A stretch of DNA of 64,000 bases from CAVQEK01 sp964596645 (GTDB lineage Bacteria > Bacteroidota > Bacteroidia > Cytophagales > Cyclobacteriaceae), in assembly GCA_964596645.1 (NCBI GenBank), contig CAZQVB010000013.1, positions 1 through 64,000 on the forward strand, read 5' to 3'. Position numbers and translations under genes: made by a program. The stretch's first letter is position 1, and the number at the start of each line of letters is the position of its first letter. The notes below the pieces were generated by a model that ran no database searches, was not told where the DNA came from, and saw nothing but the letters and a program-made list of their open reading frames with translations. Below are positions 60,355-64,000 of this stretch, one piece after another.

Positions 60355-61569
60355 ATGTTTTACTACCTGTTCGACTATTTGGATAGAAATTTTGACCTGA
60401 TCGGCGCCGGGCTGTTTCAGTATATTTCGTTCCGTGCAGGCATGGCCGCTTTGATATCGCTGCTCATCACCATCACTTTTGGCAAAAGCCTGATCGAGTA
60501 CCTGCGGCGCCGGCAAGTGGGGGAGAGCATACGCGACCTCGGCCTGGAGGGGCAGATGCAAAAGAAAGGCACGCCAACCATGGGTGGCATCATCATCATA
60601 CTCGGCATCGTAATCCCCACGCTGCTTTTTGCCAAGCTGGAAAACATTTACATACTGCTCATTCTGCTCGCCACCATCTGGATGGGCCTCATTGGCTTTA
60701 TCGACGACTACATCAAAGTATTCAGGAAGAATAAGCAGGGCCTGCGCGGTAGTTTCAAGATCATTGGCCAGGTAGGCCTGGGCCTGCTGGTGGGCACCAC
60801 ACTCTTCTACCACAGCGATGTGGTGGTGCGTGAGTTCGACCCCGGCCAGGTGATACAAAGCGGACTGGAAATGACCGACCTGGTGTACGAAGACGTGAAA
60901 TCGACCATTACGACCATTCCTTTTGTAAAGGACAATATTCTCGACTACAGCGCGCTCACCTTTGGCCTGGGCGACTGGCTCACCGGACCCATTTATGTCG
61001 GTATCGTCATTCTCATCGTCATGGCCGTATCCAATGGCGCCAATATCACCGACGGCATCGACGGCCTGGCGGCGGGCAGCTCGGCCATTATTACGCTTAC
61101 GCTGGGCATCTTTGCCTACCTGTCGGGCAACGTCATCTTCTCCGATTATCTCAACATCATGTTCATACCCGGCTCGGCAGAGCTGGTGATCTTTTGCTCG
61201 GCCCTGGTGGGCGCATGTATAGGCTTCATCTGGTACAATGCCTATCCCGCCCAGGTGTTTATGGGCGATACCGGCAGCCTTTCGCTGGGCGCTGTTATTG
61301 CCGTGCTGGCCCTCACCCTGCGAAAAGAATTGCTCATACCGGTGCTGTGCGGTGTGTTTCTGATCGAGAATTTGTCGGTGATACTGCAGGTGTCTTATTT
61401 CAAATACACCAGAAGAAAATATGGTGAAGGCCGCAGGATATTCCTGATGTCGCCTTTGCACCACCACTACCAAAAGAAAAATTTACACGAGGCCAAAATA
61501 GTGACGCGGTTTTGGATCGTGGGCATATTACTGGCCATCATCACATTAGCCACTTTAAAAATAAGATAG
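60355..61569 (+). CDS. mraY: Phospho-MurNAc-pentapeptide transferase MraY
   Basis: A 404-residue polytopic membrane enzyme that makes lipid I from undecaprenyl phosphate. Conserved motifs are GFIDDYIKV (Asp-Asp), N-I-T-D-G-I-D-G-L-A-A-G, M-G-D-T-G-S-L-S-L-G and S-P-L-H-H-H-Y-Q-K. A ~50-residue insertion in a periplasmic loop (about 155-205) is typical of Bacteroidota MraY, which are longer than the ~360 of E. coli. It is followed 7 bp later by murD. Confidence 0.97.
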   Translation: MFYYLFDYLDRNFDLIGAGLFQYISFRAGMAALISLLITITFGKSLIEYLRRRQVGESIRDLGLEGQMQKKGTPTMGGIIIILGIVIPTLLFAKLENIYILLILLATIWMGLIGFIDDYIKVFRKNKQGLRGSFKIIGQVGLGLLVGTTLFYHSDVVVREFDPGQVIQSGLEMTDLVYEDVKSTITTIPFVKDNILDYSALTFGLGDWLTGPIYVGIVILIVMAVSNGANITDGIDGLAAGSSAIITLTLGIFAYLSGNVIFSDYLNIMFIPGSAELVIFCSALVGACIGFIWYNAYPAQVFMGDTGSLSLGAVIAVLALTLRKELLIPVLCGVFLIENLSVILQVSYFKYTRRKYGEGRRIFLMSPLHHHYQKKNLHEAKIVTRFWIVGILLAIITLATLKIR

Positions 61570-61576
61570 AAATACA

Positions 61577-62950
61577 ATGAAGGAATTGATCGTGGTACTC
61601 GGAGGAGGTGAAAGCGGCGTTGGGGCAGCCTTGTTGGCCAATCGGAAGGGCTACGCTGTATTCGTTTCCGACCACGGCATTATACCCAAAAAACATAAAC
61701 AAATACTGCAGGCAGAAGGCATAGAATACGAAGAGGGCGGCCACACCATCGAAAAATTGGAAAAGGCTGCTAAAGTGGTGAAAAGCCCTGGCATACCCGA
61801 CGGCACCCATGTAGTGAGCCGGCTCAAGACGATGGCACCGGTGGTGTCGGAAATAGAATTTGCCGCAGGCTTTACCTCTGCCAGGCTGATCGGCATTACC
61901 GGCACCAACGGCAAAACCACCACCACACTGCTCACACACCACCTGCTGAAACACGCCGGCAGGAATGTGGGCCTGGCAGGCAATGTGGGCCATAGCCTGG
62001 CGCGTATGCTCGCCGAAGAGCCGGAGCACGATGTGTACGTCATTGAGCTCAGCAGCTTTCAGCTCGATGGCATGAGCAAAACACGATTGAACATCGGCCT
62101 TTTGCTCAACATCACGCCCGACCACCTCGACCGCTACGACCATGAGATGAGCAGGTATGTGGATTCCAAGTTTAGAGTAGCGCGCAACATGCGGCAAGGT
62201 GATTTTTTTATCTACAATGGCGAAGATGAGAACATCGCCGGTCGTATGGCAAAGTTCAAGACCAATGCGCAGCCACTGGCCGTGCACCTGGAGGAGACAC
62301 CGTCGGCTGCGGCCTATGCCCAAGGCAGCCAACTGCACTTTGCTATAGCCGGCGAAAACCACAAAATCAGCATAGACACACTGCCCATACAAGGCAAGCA
62401 CAATCAGATGAATGCCATGTCGGCCATACTGGCGGCACGCGCGGCGGGCCTGTCGTGGCAGGAAATAGAGGATGGCCTGAGCAGCTTTGAAAATGCCCCC
62501 CATCGACTGGAACATGTAGCAGATATAGAAGGCGTAAAGTTCTACAACGACTCAAAAGCCACCAACGTGGATGCTGTGTGGTATGCTTTGGACCGGTTTA
62601 AAGAACCCATCATTTGGATAGCCGGCGGCATAGACAAAGGCAATGATTACAAACAAATAGAAGAGTTGGTGGCCAATCGTGTGAAAAGCCTGATATCACT
62701 TGGGCTCGACAACCACAAGCTCGATCATTTCTTTGAGCGCATTGTGCCCGACCGCACCTCTACCGACAGCATTTTCAGGGCGGTGGAGATTGCCTACGCC
62801 CAGGCCGAGCGTGGCGATGTGGTGCTGCTTTCGCCTGCCTGTGCCAGCTTCGACCTATTCAAAAACTACGAAGAGCGGGGCGAGCGCTTCAGGGAAGCCG
62901 TGCTGGCATTGAAAGAGAAATTAGAAACCACCAAAAAACCAACGCGATGA
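61577..62950 (+). CDS. murD: UDP-MurNAc-L-alanine:D-glutamate ligase MurD
   Basis: A 457-residue Mur ligase. The N-terminal UDP-binding region is V-L-G-G-G-E-S-G-V-G-A, the P-loop is GTNGKTTTT, and the core region N-I-T-P-D-H-L-D-R-Y is followed by the C-terminal F-Y-N-D-S-K-A-T-N motif. It adds D-glutamate to UDP-MurNAc-L-Ala. Its stop overlaps the ftsW start (ATGA). Confidence 0.97.
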   Translation: MKELIVVLGGGESGVGAALLANRKGYAVFVSDHGIIPKKHKQILQAEGIEYEEGGHTIEKLEKAAKVVKSPGIPDGTHVVSRLKTMAPVVSEIEFAAGFTSARLIGITGTNGKTTTTLLTHHLLKHAGRNVGLAGNVGHSLARMLAEEPEHDVYVIELSSFQLDGMSKTRLNIGLLLNITPDHLDRYDHEMSRYVDSKFRVARNMRQGDFFIYNGEDENIAGRMAKFKTNAQPLAVHLEETPSAAAYAQGSQLHFAIAGENHKISIDTLPIQGKHNQMNAMSAILAARAAGLSWQEIEDGLSSFENAPHRLEHVADIEGVKFYNDSKATNVDAVWYALDRFKEPIIWIAGGIDKGNDYKQIEELVANRVKSLISLGLDNHKLDHFFERIVPDRTSTDSIFRAVEIAYAQAERGDVVLLSPACASFDLFKNYEERGERFREAVLALKEKLETTKKPTR

Positions 62951-64000
62951 TCAAGCAATGGGTAGATAAAAACCTGAAGGGCGACCCGGTGATCTGGGCC
63001 ATTGTGCTGGCGTTGTCAGTATTTTCTGTATTGGTGGTGTACAGCGCTACCGGTACCCTGGCCTACAAAACGATGGAAGGCAATACCGAGCACTTCCTGC
63101 TCCGGCACGGTTTTCTGGTGTTGATGAGCCTGGTGGCCATGTACGTAGCGCATCAGATCGACTACCGCTACTATGCCCGCATCTCCCGTTTTGCACTGCT
63201 CATCTCCGTGCCGCTGCTCATCTTCACCTGGCAATTTGGTACCAACCTGAATGAGGCCAGCCGGTGGATCACGCTGCCATGGATCAACAAAACCTTTCAG
63301 CCTTCCGACCTGGCCAAGCTGGCGCTCATCACCCAACTGGCCAGCATGCTTGCCAAGCGCCAGCAAAATATTAAAGATTTCAAAGAGTCGCTCATCCCCA
63401 TACTGCTGTGGTGCGGGCTCATCTGCGGGCTCATCGCCATGACGAACATGTCAACCGCTGCGCTGCTGCTCATTACCTGCCTCATTATGCTGTTCATTGG
63501 CCGTGTGCCTGTGAAGTATCTCGCCATATTGAGCATAGTGGGCTTGCTCGCAGGTTCCATCGCATTTACCATAGGGCAGAGAGGCGATACGGCGGTCACG
63601 CGTATTCAGGATTTCATAAACCCCGAAGAAGTGCCATTTCAGGCAGAGCAGTCGTACATCGCCATTGCTACGGGAGGTGTTACCGGCAAGGGTCCGGGCA
63701 ATAGTGTGCGCCGCAACTTTCTGCCGCACGCCTATTCCGACTTCATCTTTGCCATCATCGTAGAGGAGTATGGTCTGGTCGGTGCGGCCTTTATCATACT
63801 CTTATACTTGGGGCTGCTGTACCGGGGTATGCTCACAGCCACCAAGAGCGAGCGCGCCTTTGGCGGGCTGCTGTCCGCCGGGCTCAGCATAGCACTGGTG
63901 TTGCAGGCCATGGTCAATATTGGTGTGGCCGTGGGCTTACTGCCCATTACCGGTCTGCCTCTGCCCTTCATCAGCATGGGCGGTACGTCTTTATTGTTTA
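62947..64000 (+). CDS. ftsW: Septal peptidoglycan polymerase FtsW (partial, cut at window end)
   Basis: The first 351 codons of a SEDS-family glycosyltransferase that works with FtsI. About nine membrane helices are seen. SEDS landmarks include V-V-Y-S-A-T near the first helix, F-Q-P-S-D-L-A-K-L-A, I-A-T-G-G-V-T-G-K-G-P-G, H-S/Y-x-D-F-I-F-A-I-I-V-E-E-Y-G and P-F-I-S-M-G-G-T. The gene runs off the right edge without a stop. The ATG overlaps the murD stop. Confidence 0.95.
   Translation, partial: MIKQWVDKNLKGDPVIWAIVLALSVFSVLVVYSATGTLAYKTMEGNTEHFLLRHGFLVLMSLVAMYVAHQIDYRYYARISRFALLISVPLLIFTWQFGTNLNEASRWITLPWINKTFQPSDLAKLALITQLASMLAKRQQNIKDFKESLIPILLWCGLICGLIAMTNMSTAALLLITCLIMLFIGRVPVKYLAILSIVGLLAGSIAFTIGQRGDTAVTRIQDFINPEEVPFQAEQSYIAIATGGVTGKGPGNSVRRNFLPHAYSDFIFAIIVEEYGLVGAAFIILLYLGLLYRGMLTATKSERAFGGLLSAGLSIALVLQAMVNIGVAVGLLPITGLPLPFISMGGTSLLF

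Noticed and set aside
59833..61473. 546-codon minus-strand open frame opposite murE/mraY
   Set aside because: It is antisense to two strongly conserved genes, is rich in His/Gln as expected of a mirrored frame, and has no family signal.

Overview
The window comes from a free-living member of the Bacteroidota, most likely a Cytophagales-like bacterium. Type IX secretion parts (PorU, PorV), a gliding-type C-terminal sorting domain and a PorP/SprF protein are present. Promoters of the TTG / TAnnTTTG class recur. MurE carries the DNPR motif of the meso-diaminopimelate type, and a dapF gene is present. The rpsP-rimM-trmD-rplS and mraZ-to-ftsW clusters have Bacteroidota-style members.

Layout. 0-6.5 kb (minus): a catalytically degenerate M16 protein, porV and porU. 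6.6-8 kb (minus): phosphatidylserine synthase and a metallo-beta-lactamase-fold hydrolase. 8.2-18.3 kb (mostly plus): a SprB-repeat cell-surface protein with its PorP/SprF partner, an FAD oxidoreductase, a propeller/beta-barrel outer-membrane protein, an alpha/beta hydrolase, a DUF2905 protein and RsmI. 18.4-22.6 kb (minus): an unknown gene, then a sodium-pumping biotin-dependent decarboxylase (gamma, alpha, beta). 22.8-27 kb: a DUF1573 lipoprotein-like protein, lysS, and a GDYXXLXY/DUF2157 pair. 27-29 kb (minus): atpD-atpC. 29.1 kb: tRNA-Asn. 29.2-32.4 kb: a PepSY-type membrane protein and a large hybrid histidine kinase. 32.6-38.6 kb (minus): the 2-oxoglutarate dehydrogenase complex (sucA, sucB, lpdA). 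39-41.6 kb (plus): rpsP-rimM-trmD-rplS. 42-46.2 kb: dapF, an unknown gene and valS. 46.2-48.7 kb: an AT-rich accessory island in which a Doc-type toxin/antitoxin pair lies between two direct copies of a ~210 bp REP-like repeat, next to an orphan DUF433 gene. 48.8-54.8 kb: a hydrolase, a polyprenyl diphosphate synthase, a GxxExxY protein, a medium-chain dehydrogenase with a Gfo/Idh/MocA oxidoreductase, and a TlpA-like thioredoxin protein. 55-64 kb (plus): the division and cell wall cluster mraZ-rsmH-ftsL-ftsI-murE-mraY-murD-ftsW, cut off inside ftsW.

Most of the window is core metabolism and envelope biogenesis. I saw no CRISPR array, prophage, complete insertion sequence or obvious multi-gene defence system. 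The most unusual points are the repeat-bounded toxin/antitoxin island, a MraZ-type operator with a second inverted half upstream of the divergent gene, an altered metal site in the decarboxylase alpha subunit, loss of all four structural-zinc cysteines in the dehydrogenase, and a very long acidic tail on ribosomal protein S16. Start codons were chosen by eye, and several differ from the longest possible reading frame.
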